Shown here piece by piece: positions 1 to 5,819 of a stretch of DNA of 6,490 bases; within the stretch, counting starts at the first letter, position 1; every line of letters starts with the position of its first letter. Position numbers and translations under genes: made by a program. The notes under the pieces were generated by a model. It was not told the DNA's origin. It saw only the letters and a list, made by a program, of their open reading frames with translations, and made no database searches. This DNA is from DTGL01 sp038895395 (lineage in GTDB: Archaea; Iainarchaeota; Iainarchaeia; Iainarchaeales; DTGL01), in the NCBI GenBank assembly GCA_038895395.1, contig JAWANJ010000048.1:1-6490 (forward strand), given 5' to 3'.

Positions 1-74
1 GAATTTCAGAAGAAAAATTCTTTGAGATATCTTTGAAAGCGCTGAAAAGAATTTCAAAAGATCTTTTGGCATAA
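1..74 (+). CDS. C-terminal end of an upstream gene (partial, unknown)
   Basis: The frame beginning at base 3 is open from the window edge to a TAA at 72-74 and encodes about 23 residues ending in KALKRISKDLLA. The other two plus frames stop earlier, at about 22-36. The peptide is charged and probably helical, but too short to assign to a family. The next gene's TATA box begins 17 nt after the stop, which fits a real gene end. The 5' part lies outside the window. It could also be a chance open frame, since it is so short. Confidence 0.45.
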   Translation, partial: ISEEKFFEISLKALKRISKDLLA

Positions 75-90
75 TTTTTGAAGACATAAC

Positions 91-99
91 CTTTAAATA
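91..99 (+). promoter_or_regulatory. TATA box, leaderless-type promoter
   Basis: CTTTAAATA is centred at about 95, roughly 28 nt before the ATG at 123. Archaeal transcription usually starts about 26 nt downstream of the TATA-box centre, so the transcript would begin almost at the start codon. No Shine-Dalgarno motif lies before that ATG, which fits a leaderless mRNA covering the two genes at 123-726. Confidence 0.6.
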
Positions 100-122
100 C
101 TGGTAAATCTTACTATCTATTG

Positions 123-371
123 ATGCCAGAGGAGCTTTTGCTTCCAAAAAAGGAGCAGATGAAGGTAATAAAGAGGATTGAAGAAAGACGTGATGAGCTA
201 AAAGAGCTTTTGGAAAGCCTTAACAAAGAAATTGAACTCATAAATAAAGCAAGAAATATTGTAAAAACTGAAAGGAAATCCTTTTTCACCTCTAAAAAGG
301 GCGAACCATTTCTGGAACTAATTGATGTACCACCTTTAAAAATTCTTAAAGATAAAGGTCAAAAAAGCTGA
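123..371 (+). CDS. Small coiled-coil protein, unknown function
   Basis: This gene encodes 82 residues that I do not recognise as a known family. Residues ~8-50 are highly charged (runs such as KRIEERRDELKELLESL) with leucine/isoleucine spacing typical of a helical hairpin or coiled coil. Residues ~50-82 are less regular, with a PPLKIL segment near the end. There is no signal peptide, membrane segment or cysteine, so a cytoplasmic protein or small adaptor is likely. I chose the ATG at 123 over the TTG at 120 because the upstream TATA box predicts transcription starting at about 121. The gene lies 4 nt before the DUF192 gene, so the two are probably cotranscribed and translationally coupled. 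Function cannot be inferred beyond that. Confidence 0.7.
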   Translation: MPEELLLPKKEQMKVIKRIEERRDELKELLESLNKEIELINKARNIVKTERKSFFTSKKGEPFLELIDVPPLKILKDKGQKS

Positions 372-375
372 TTTT

Positions 376-726
376 ATGCTCAAAAATCTAAGCACAAATA
401 AAGTTATATGCAAAAACGTTTGCGTAGCTAACAAATATCTTTCAAAGCTTAAAGGTCTTATGTTTGAAAACAAACAAAAATTTAGCTATGCATTAGTGAT
501 TTCTTTAAACTCTGAATCAAAGATCAAGGCAAGCATTCACATGTTATTTGTTTTTTTTCCAATTGCTGTTTTCTTTTTGAACAAGGAAAAAAGGGTTGTT
601 GATAAAAAAGTGCTAAAACCATTCACGCTTAATTACACCCCAAAACAACCATCAAAGTATATCATCGAGCTACCTGCTGAATATATAGATTCAGCAAAGT
701 TAGGGGACAAACTAGATTGGAAATGA
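376..726 (+). CDS. DUF192 family protein (COG1430)
   Basis: This 116-residue protein matches the DUF192 pattern along its whole length. KGLMF (residues 26-30) corresponds to the family's 'RGLM' element. SIHMLFVFFPIAVFFL (53-68) corresponds to the core 'hTxfM.fpIDvvFld' strand pair. The segment from KPF through KYIIELPA to LGDKL (81-113) is the usual C-terminal half. Family members are small beta-rich proteins of unproven function, found in bacteria and archaea. Many are exported, but no signal peptide is visible here, so this copy looks cytoplasmic. Its ATG lies 4 nt after the stop of the coiled-coil gene, with no clear ribosome binding site, which suggests translational coupling. Length is normal for a leaderless family member. 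The family call is fairly sure; the function is unknown. Confidence 0.85.
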   Translation: MLKNLSTNKVICKNVCVANKYLSKLKGLMFENKQKFSYALVISLNSESKIKASIHMLFVFFPIAVFFLNKEKRVVDKKVLKPFTLNYTPKQPSKYIIELPAEYIDSAKLGDKLDWK

Positions 727-756
727 ACATTCTGAAGCATATAAGGTGTAAGAATT

Positions 757-830
757 AGAGGAGGAGCACTGCCCCTCCTTTGCCTTTTGCCTCCTCCTTT
801 GGGAAAGAAATCGGATTGGATTGCTTCCCA
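757..830. other. GC-rich segment with competing hairpins between convergent genes
   Basis: The stretch from ~758 to 836 is about 56% G+C by hand count and stands out from the AT-rich surroundings. Purine-rich 757-766 (GGAGGAG core) can pair with CTCCTCC at 791-797 plus the following T residues (10 bp with one G-U, 24-nt loop). Its inner part, 759-764, can instead pair with CCTCCT at 774-779. A second hairpin pairs TGGGAA (800-805) with TTCCCA (825-830). No open reading frame, tRNA cloverleaf or recognised RNA family is visible. It could be a transcription-termination region for the convergent genes, a small structured RNA, or a copy of a genomic repeat. The strand cannot be decided. Confidence 0.45.
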
Positions 831-835
831 CCACC

Positions 836-852
836 CAATAATAATATTATTG
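836..852. terminator. AT-rich inverted repeat, possible terminator for the minus-strand NAD genes
   Basis: CAATAAT (836-842) and ATTATTG (846-852) form a perfect 7-bp inverted repeat with a 3-nt loop. It lies 37 nt beyond the stop codon of the minus-strand nadD-like gene, in the spacer between convergent genes. There is no strong T-run after it on the minus strand, so a terminator role is only a suggestion. The weak A/T stem may have no function. Confidence 0.25.
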
Positions 853-888
853 CTCTAACTTATATATAAAACATATAGTTACACAAAA

Positions 889-1797
889 TTAACCTTTCTG
901 TAACTGTTTTTTTAGAAAAAATAACTCTTTTTGATTTAACCTTAAATTTTCAAAATTAGCAATCTCGTTACCATAAATTTCAATACCTTCTTTTTTTAGC
1001 TTTATTGCTTTTATTTTTCTTCCTTTGCTAAATCCACCCAACAAACCATCGTTTTTTACAACACGATGGCATGGCACTGTACTGAATGGATTTCTTTTGA
1101 GTACTTGTCCAACTGCTCTATAGGCCTTAGTATCTATTAGTTGTGCCACATCTTTGTAAGTAGCTAAACGCCCATGTGGAATAAGCCTTACTGCTTTGTA
1201 AACTTTCCTTGAGAACTCATCCGTATAAAGAAGATTTTTCTCAATATAAAGCCAGACATCTTTAGTTAGATATGTTTTAGGAACTTTGCCAGCTCTTATC
1301 GATTCTCTTATCTTTGTGGAAGATATATACGGCGCATTGTTCTTTACAACCAAGGCCCTTATCCGTTTGAGTATTTTTTTATTTAACTTGAAACCTTTTA
1401 TTGGAACAATTACAAAAAATGTTTCTTTTGCAAGCTCTTCAAAATTGTACCATTTTGGAAGCTCATTTAAAAGATCAGAGCCAATTATCCAGCAAAATTT
1501 CTTATTAGGATATCTCTTTTTGATCTCATGTAAGGTTTCGATTGTTGTATTTGGTTTTTTTCTTCTTTCAGCCAATTTCTTCTCTATAAGGCATAACTTA
1601 AAATTATTTTCACCTTTTATAGCTAGTTTTATCATGTTGACTCTATGCTCAAAATTTTCGAGTTTTGGTTTGAATCTGTGCTTGTAGCAAGGAATAAACC
1701 AAATCTCTCTACAAAGGCGTTGCTTGATTACAAGCCTTGCAGCCTGTAAGTGTCCTTTGTGTATCGGATTGAAGCTTCCGCCAAAAAGGCCGATCAC
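889..1797 (-). CDS. nadD: Fusion: nicotinate-nucleotide adenylyltransferase (NadD) + O6-alkylguanine-DNA alkyltransferase domain
   Basis: This 302-residue protein is a fusion. Residues 1-191 are NadD, which adenylylates nicotinate mononucleotide with ATP to form deamido-NAD. Visible elements are GGSFNPIHKGH (6-16, nucleotidyltransferase (H/T)xGH site), LPKWYNFEEL (113-122) and ISSTKIR (158-164). The bacterial-style signature differs from the archaeal NadM type. Residues 192-302 are the catalytic domain of MGMT/Ogt, a suicide enzyme that takes alkyl groups from O6 of guanine. It has FSRKVY (195-200), Tyr214, an arginine finger at 227 (RAVG), Asn236, PCHRV with acceptor Cys243 (242-246) and Glu270. 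The usual MGMT N-terminal domain is missing and the NadD part takes its place. No in-frame ATG, GTG or TTG lies near the junction, so one polypeptide is expected. The start is GTG at 1797-1795, overlapping the nadE stop by 4 nt (GTGA). Both domain calls are firm; the benefit of the fusion is unknown. Confidence 0.9.
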   Translation of the reverse strand: MIGLFGGSFNPIHKGHLQAARLVIKQRLCREIWFIPCYKHRFKPKLENFEHRVNMIKLAIKGENNFKLCLIEKKLAERRKKPNTTIETLHEIKKRYPNKKFCWIIGSDLLNELPKWYNFEELAKETFFVIVPIKGFKLNKKILKRIRALVVKNNAPYISSTKIRESIRAGKVPKTYLTKDVWLYIEKNLLYTDEFSRKVYKAVRLIPHGRLATYKDVAQLIDTKAYRAVGQVLKRNPFSTVPCHRVVKNDGLLGGFSKGRKIKAIKLKKEGIEIYGNEIANFENLRLNQKELFFLKKQLQKG

Positions 1798-2528
1798 TTG
1801 ATCACCGGTGGCAATTTTCTTTTGTGTTTATTCTTTTTAATTAAAGCAATAAGTTTTAGCAAGTCTTTTTTGTTTTTTAGCTTTACTGCTGTTTTAGTAC
1901 TAATTTTCTTGAGGAGTTCATCAATTTTGCTATAACTCATTCCTATCTCTGTTTCATCTGTTTGGCCAGGCCAAAATCCAGCGCTGGGTCTCTTGGTTAT
2001 GATTTTCTTTGGAATTCCGAGTAGTTTTGAAATTGCAAAAATTTCTGTTTTGTAGAGATCGCCTATTGGAAGCAGATCACAGCCACCGTCACCATATTTT
2101 GTGAAGTAACCCAGGGTGAGTTCTGTTTTGTTTGATGTGCCCACAACAAGCGCATTTAGCATGTTTGCATGGGCATAAAGCAAAACCATTCTTACTCTAG
2201 CACTTATATTTCCCCTTACGATTGGGTCTTTTGTTTTTATAGTTTCTAATATTTTTTTGCATATCGGTTGTATGTTAATAACTTTATAGCTGATACCAAG
2301 TAGCTCACATAAATAAATAGCATCTTTTACATTTTTGTCATTCTTTTTATCCGGCATTATTAAAGCCAATACATTTTCATGACCTAGAGCATCTGCAAGA
2401 AGCTTTGCCACTAAAGCAGAGTCTATGCCACCGCTAAGCCCAAAAACGGCTTTTTGCTTGGATGCTTTTTTGAAGTATTCTCTCGTTTTAACCAAAATCC
2501 GGTCATATTTTTCAAGTAGTTTTTCCAT
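1794..2528 (-). CDS. nadE: NH3-dependent NAD+ synthetase
   Basis: NadE amidates deamido-NAD to NAD+ with ATP and ammonia, the last step of NAD synthesis, in the cytoplasm. The 244 residues carry the PP-loop SGGIDS (32-37), GNISARVRM (106-114), GTSNKTE (130-136), GDLYKTE (156-162) and PSAGFWPGQTDE (181-192), all hallmarks of the family. There is no N-terminal nitrilase-type glutaminase domain, so the enzyme should use free ammonia, as is usual for short archaeal and many bacterial NadE. Length is near normal. The ATG at 2528-2526 lies about 30 nt from a TATA-like element and has no clear Shine-Dalgarno motif. It is the first gene of a two-gene operon: its TGA overlaps the GTG start of the NadD-alkyltransferase fusion, which supplies its substrate. 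Translational coupling would keep the two steps balanced. Confidence 0.95.
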   Translation of the reverse strand: MEKLLEKYDRILVKTREYFKKASKQKAVFGLSGGIDSALVAKLLADALGHENVLALIMPDKKNDKNVKDAIYLCELLGISYKVINIQPICKKILETIKTKDPIVRGNISARVRMVLLYAHANMLNALVVGTSNKTELTLGYFTKYGDGGCDLLPIGDLYKTEIFAISKLLGIPKKIITKRPSAGFWPGQTDETEIGMSYSKIDELLKKISTKTAVKLKNKKDLLKLIALIKKNKHKRKLPPVIK

Positions 2529-2553
2529 ATAAACCCGTATTTACAAGGTTTAG

Positions 2554-2565
2554 GATATAATTATT
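2554..2565 (-). promoter_or_regulatory. TATA-like element for nadE-nadD
   Basis: Read on the minus strand, this stretch is ATAATTATATCC, with the TATA-like core centred about 30 nt before the nadE ATG. A transcript starting about 26 nt downstream would have a leader of only a few bases. It lies back to back with the plus-strand promoter at 2585-2593, so the ~86-nt spacer serves two divergent operons. Confidence 0.45.
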
Positions 2566-2584
2566 TATTTGTTGTTGTTCAAAA

Positions 2585-2593
2585 TTTATAAAT
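2585..2593 (+). promoter_or_regulatory. TATA box for the cmk-tyrS-proS operon
   Basis: TTTATAAAT is centred at 2589, exactly 26 nt before the ATG at 2615, the expected distance to an archaeal transcription start. The mRNA would be leaderless or nearly so. This supports the ATG at 2615 rather than the next in-frame ATG at 2624. A weak GGTG at 2606-2609 could act as a ribosome site if transcription starts earlier. Confidence 0.65.
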
Positions 2594-2614
2594 TGAATTT
2601 ACACTGGTGTAGCT

Positions 2615-3214
2615 ATGAAAAGGATGCTAATACTAATTTCAGGCAATCCCGGCTCAGGGAAAAGCACTCTAACTGAGCGCCTAGCTCAAGAATTCGGACT
2701 AAAAAAGATATTTGCCTCAGGCATAATGAAACAAATAAAAGAAGAGGAAAAAGTAGATATTGAAAAGGCATCTAAAGGCACTGGCTTTTGGGAATCAGAG
2801 GCTGGAAGGAAGCTCGTAAAAGAAAGACAGAAGAACTTCTATTATGACATGGAGTTAGACAAAAGGCTCTTGCAGATAGCCAAAAAGGAAAAAAGGGCTA
2901 TATTTGATAGCAGGATGATGGCCTGGCTCTACAAAGGCAAAGATGCCTTTAGGGTTTGGATCGACGCAAGTCCAGAGGTAAGAGCAAGGAGGATAGCAAA
3001 AAGGGATGGCAAAGATCCGAAACAAGTTGCCAAAGCCATGGAAGAACGCCTCATGGCTGACGCAAAGATATACAAAAAACTTTACAATGTAGACATCAGG
3101 AATGACCGATCACCATTTGATCTAGTGTTAAAAACAGACAACCTAAATGAAGATGATGTTTTTGAGATAGTGTCCACTGCAGTAAAAAAATTTTTTAAGA
3201 TAAGGGGGAAATGA
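2615..3214 (+). CDS. cmk: Cytidylate kinase, archaeal CmkB-like (divergent)
   Basis: This is a P-loop nucleoside monophosphate kinase of 199 residues, most like archaeal cytidylate kinase, which phosphorylates CMP/dCMP with ATP for nucleotide recycling. The Walker A motif is GNPGSGKS (10-17). ASGIMKQI (34-41) sits where the family has 'SAGeiFR'. FDSRMMAWL (97-105) matches the 'leGRlagwm' strand. SPEVRARRIAKRDGKD (119-134) is the LID-type arginine segment. YKKLYNVDI (153-161) followed by FDLVLKT matches the C-terminal end. Between residues 36 and 98 it appears about 15 residues longer than typical archaeal CmkB, around KGTGFWESEAGRK (54-66), in the NMP-binding region. The usual Glu-Gly before the substrate arginine is Asp-Ser. 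Another NMP substrate is therefore possible. It is first in an operon with tyrS; the stop is immediately followed by the tyrS ATG. Confidence 0.78.
   Translation: MKRMLILISGNPGSGKSTLTERLAQEFGLKKIFASGIMKQIKEEEKVDIEKASKGTGFWESEAGRKLVKERQKNFYYDMELDKRLLQIAKKEKRAIFDSRMMAWLYKGKDAFRVWIDASPEVRARRIAKRDGKDPKQVAKAMEERLMADAKIYKKLYNVDIRNDRSPFDLVLKTDNLNEDDVFEIVSTAVKKFFKIRGK
3204..3208 (+). promoter_or_regulatory. Ribosome binding site of tyrS
   Basis: The run GGGGG ends 6 nt before the tyrS ATG at 3215 and lies inside the last codons of the kinase gene. As an internal operon gene, tyrS needs such a site, unlike the leaderless first gene. The match to the anti-Shine-Dalgarno sequence is only partial. Confidence 0.4.
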
Positions 3215-4375
3215 ATGGACTCAGAAAGAGTTTTTGAGCTTATAACACGCAACACTGAGGAGGTTCTTACCCCTGAAGACTTAAAGCTCTACATAGAAAC
3301 AGGATTAAAGCTTAAGCATTACATAGGCTTTGAAATCTCTGGCAAAGTACATCTGGGAACTGGTATAATAACAACATCCAAGGTAGTTGACCTTATAAAG
3401 GCAGGTGTTGATGTTTCTATCTTCTTAGCAGACTGGCATACCTGGATAAATGAAAAACTTGGTGGTGACAGAGAAGTTATAATAAAGGTTGCTGAAGGTT
3501 ACTTTAAAGAGAGCCTTATTGCAGGTATAAAGTGCAATGGTGGTGACCCAAAAAAGGTAAAGTTTGTGCTTGCATCTGATATTTACAGAAGCGACGATAA
3601 ATACTGGGCAACAGTTATAGATGTGAGCAAAAACTGCACGCTTTCTAGAATTATGCGCAGCATAACAATTATGGGACGTAAGGAAGGCTCTGCGGTTGAT
3701 TTTGCAAAACTCATATATCCACCGATGCAAGTAGCGGACATATTTTTTCAAGGCATAAACTTGGCGCATGCCGGTATGGACCAAAGAAAAGCACATGTCA
3801 TTGCAAGGGAGGTTGCATTAAAGTTAAAGGTAAGTCCTCTTTTGGATCAAAAAGGCAACAAGATAAAACCAGTAGCATTACATACGCCGCTTCTAGCTGG
3901 CTTATGCAAACCACCTGTTTGGCCTATACCAAAAGACAAGGTAAAGGAAGTTCTTTCAGAACTAAAGATGAGCAAATCAAAACCAGATAGTTGCATATTT
4001 ATACATGATTCACCAGATGAGATAAAAAGAAAGCTCTCGAATGCGTTTTGCTGTGCTGGTGAAGTAGATTATAACCCAGTACTTGATTGGGCTAAAAATC
4101 TAATATTTTCCAAAGAGCACGAAATTTTAGAAGTGGAAAGGCCTGCAAAGTATGGGGGGAACATTGTTTATTCGGACTATGATACTCTAAAGCAGGACTT
4201 TGCAAGTGGAAAACTGCATCCATTAGACTTGAAAAATGCTGTTGCAGAAAAGATTATTGATATGCTTGAACCTGCAAGAAAACACTTCAAGAAACCAAAG
4301 CACGCAAAAATGTTAAAAGAAATAGAAGAGCTTACAGGTGGTTATAACTATGGTAAAAAAGCAAAAGAAATCTGA
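3215..4375 (+). CDS. tyrS: Tyrosyl-tRNA synthetase, archaeal type
   Basis: This class I synthetase charges tRNA-Tyr with tyrosine in the cytoplasm. The 386 residues show the HIGH-type signature as HLGT (46-49) within GFEISGKVHLGTG, and an exact KMSKS (251-255). Residues equivalent to the tyrosine pocket of Methanocaldococcus jannaschii TyrRS are visible: Tyr37 (HYIGFE), Tyr168, Gln172 and Asp175 (IYPPMQVAD), followed by GMDQRKAH (187-194). The C-terminal helical domain with LHPLDLKNAVAEKI (334-347) contains the archaeal anticodon-recognition region. The last His of the HIGH motif is Thr; this position varies in archaeal and eukaryotic TyrRS. The ~60-residue stretch between the pocket and KMSKS is a little longer than in M. 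jannaschii. The ATG abuts the kinase stop codon, and the 3' end overlaps proS by 26 nt. Confidence 0.95.
   Translation: MDSERVFELITRNTEEVLTPEDLKLYIETGLKLKHYIGFEISGKVHLGTGIITTSKVVDLIKAGVDVSIFLADWHTWINEKLGGDREVIIKVAEGYFKESLIAGIKCNGGDPKKVKFVLASDIYRSDDKYWATVIDVSKNCTLSRIMRSITIMGRKEGSAVDFAKLIYPPMQVADIFFQGINLAHAGMDQRKAHVIAREVALKLKVSPLLDQKGNKIKPVALHTPLLAGLCKPPVWPIPKDKVKEVLSELKMSKSKPDSCIFIHDSPDEIKRKLSNAFCCAGEVDYNPVLDWAKNLIFSKEHEILEVERPAKYGGNIVYSDYDTLKQDFASGKLHPLDLKNAVAEKIIDMLEPARKHFKKPKHAKMLKEIEELTGGYNYGKKAKEI
4336..4341 (+). promoter_or_regulatory. Ribosome binding site that sets the proS start
   Basis: AGGTGG lies inside the 3' end of tyrS, 8 nt before the ATG at 4350. It resembles the archaeal AGGTGA site. 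It overlaps the alternative GTG codon at 4338, which therefore has no site of its own. This favours ATG 4350 as the proS start. Confidence 0.6.
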
Positions 4376-5819
4376 TGAAAAAGAAATAATACCCGAAAGA
4401 CTTCCAAAAAAAGATAACTTCATTGAGTGGTACAATAAGGTGCTTGAGCTTGCAGAAATAGTGGATAGACGCTATGGTGTCAAGGGCACGTTTGTATGGA
4501 TGCCGTATGGTTTGAAGATCATGAAAAAGCTTGTGCAAACTTGGGACGCACTTTTCCAAAATAATGGAATTGAAGAGACATACTTCCCACTTTTTGTACC
4601 TCTCAAATATGCAAAACAGAATGATGCTTGGTTTGAGGGTTTCAAGAAAAATCTATATGCTGCAGTTCCATTCCTTGAAGAATCCGAGTTTAAAGAGAAG
4701 CTTATCATAAGACCAACCGGAGAGCCAGCTATGTATCCAATATTCAAACTTTGGATAAAGGATGGCAGACTTCCAATAAGGATATATGAAACAGTATCAT
4801 CTTTTAGGCTAGAAGGTAAAAAAACCCATGCAATGATAAGAGACCGTGAAATCACCTTTTGGTATGAAATACACACAGCTCACAAAACCAAAGAGGAGGC
4901 TTACGAAGAAATGCAAAGGCATATCAAAATAAATGAAGAGATCTGGAACTTTTTGTGTTGTCCGACAATAGCTGTAGAAAAACCAAAATATGAACTCTTC
5001 CCAGGAGCTGAGTCAGCAGTTGAGTTTTATGTTATTTTGCCAGATGGTAGACTACTCGAAAACGGTTCTGTAAACAACTTAGGCCAGGCTTATGCAAAAA
5101 AATTTGGTTTGGCCTATGAGGATCAAAATGGAAAGAAGCAATATTGTTGGCAGATATGTACAGGTAATGGCGCACGCTACTTGGTGTCAGTAATAGCATT
5201 GCACGGAGATGAACGCGGCCTTGTGTTGCCTCCAAATCTAGCACCAATTCAAATCATTATAATTCCAATATTTAAAAAGGATCTTGGAGAAATTGAAAGC
5301 TATGCTGAAAATATTGCCAATGAACTGAGAGAAGCAGGCATATCAGTTTACATTGACTCAAGAAGGGACAAAACAGTAGGAGAAAAATTTTATATATGGG
5401 ATATAAAAGGCGTACCTTTAAGGATAGAAATAGGCGAACAAGAGCTTAAAAGCAACAAAATTACAGTATTTAGGAGAGACACAAAGGAAAGGCTTGTTGT
5501 TGAAAGGGAAAAAATGATAATGGTTGCGAAAAAATTGCTTTTTGAAGATATACCAAAAAAACTATACGAAAAAGCAAGGGCTTCTTTTGAATCAAAAGTA
5601 AAATCGTTCGATAACTTAAATGATGCCATTAAATGGATAAAAAAAGGTGGTGCTGCAAAGATACCTTGGTGTGAAGGTGAAAATTGCTATGAAACAATAC
5701 GCTCAATGGAAGAAGGCTTAGATGCTGCAGGCAGCTTGCTGCTAGAACGCAAAAAAAGCACCTGTTGCGTCTGTGGTAAACAAACCGATAGAATCTTGCT
5801 TTTGGGTAAGGGGTACTAA
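4350..5819 (+). CDS. proS: Prolyl-tRNA synthetase, archaeal/eukaryotic type
   Basis: This class II synthetase charges tRNA-Pro. Numbered from the ATG at 4350 it has 489 residues, close to the usual ~480 of the archaeal type. It lacks the ~180-residue editing insertion of bacterial ProRS. RPTGEPAMYP (121-130) and the motif 2 region SSFRLEGKKTHAMIRDREITF (about 150-170, ending in YEIHTAH) form the prolyl-adenylate site. HGDERGLVLPPNLAPIQ (285-301) is motif 3. The anticodon-binding domain follows (~302-405). The C-terminal zinc domain has WCEGENC (Cys441, Cys446) and CCVCG (Cys472, Cys475, with an extra Cys473), and the chain ends in Tyr, as is typical of this family. The start is set by an AGGTGG site; a GTG at 4338 is less likely. 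The gene overlaps tyrS by 26 nt, suggesting coupled translation. Confidence 0.96.
   Translation: MVKKQKKSDEKEIIPERLPKKDNFIEWYNKVLELAEIVDRRYGVKGTFVWMPYGLKIMKKLVQTWDALFQNNGIEETYFPLFVPLKYAKQNDAWFEGFKKNLYAAVPFLEESEFKEKLIIRPTGEPAMYPIFKLWIKDGRLPIRIYETVSSFRLEGKKTHAMIRDREITFWYEIHTAHKTKEEAYEEMQRHIKINEEIWNFLCCPTIAVEKPKYELFPGAESAVEFYVILPDGRLLENGSVNNLGQAYAKKFGLAYEDQNGKKQYCWQICTGNGARYLVSVIALHGDERGLVLPPNLAPIQIIIIPIFKKDLGEIESYAENIANELREAGISVYIDSRRDKTVGEKFYIWDIKGVPLRIEIGEQELKSNKITVFRRDTKERLVVEREKMIMVAKKLLFEDIPKKLYEKARASFESKVKSFDNLNDAIKWIKKGGAAKIPWCEGENCYETIRSMEEGLDAAGSLLLERKKSTCCVCGKQTDRILLLGKGY

Noticed and set aside
120..122. TTG as the start of the first small gene
   Set aside because: An ATG follows directly, and the TATA box predicts transcription starting at about this point.
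192..302. The alkyltransferase-like part of the fusion (protein residues 192-302, not bases) as an inactive ATL protein
   Set aside because: ATL proteins replace the acceptor cysteine, usually with tryptophan. Here the motif is PCHRV with Cys243 present, so an active enzyme is more likely.
757..852. tRNA, snoRNA-like C/D RNA or CRISPR repeat in the GC-rich spacer
   Set aside because: No cloverleaf with a T-loop, no convincing C/D box pair, and no repeated spacer-repeat units were seen.
1286..1687. Plus-strand open frame of 133 codons with hydrophobic stretches
   Set aside because: It lies wholly antisense to the well-supported NadD domain. Its hydrophobic look comes from reading AT-rich lysine-rich codons on the opposite strand.
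3425..3796. Minus-strand open frame of 123 codons
   Set aside because: It is antisense to tyrS, whose frame carries clear catalytic motifs here, and has no promoter, ribosome site or recognisable protein pattern.
4338..4340. GTG as the proS start
   Set aside because: The codon sits inside the AGGTGG ribosome site. The ATG 12 nt downstream has proper spacing from that site.
4472..4876. Minus-strand open frame of 134 codons
   Set aside because: It is antisense to the catalytic core of proS, with no sign of its own signals.
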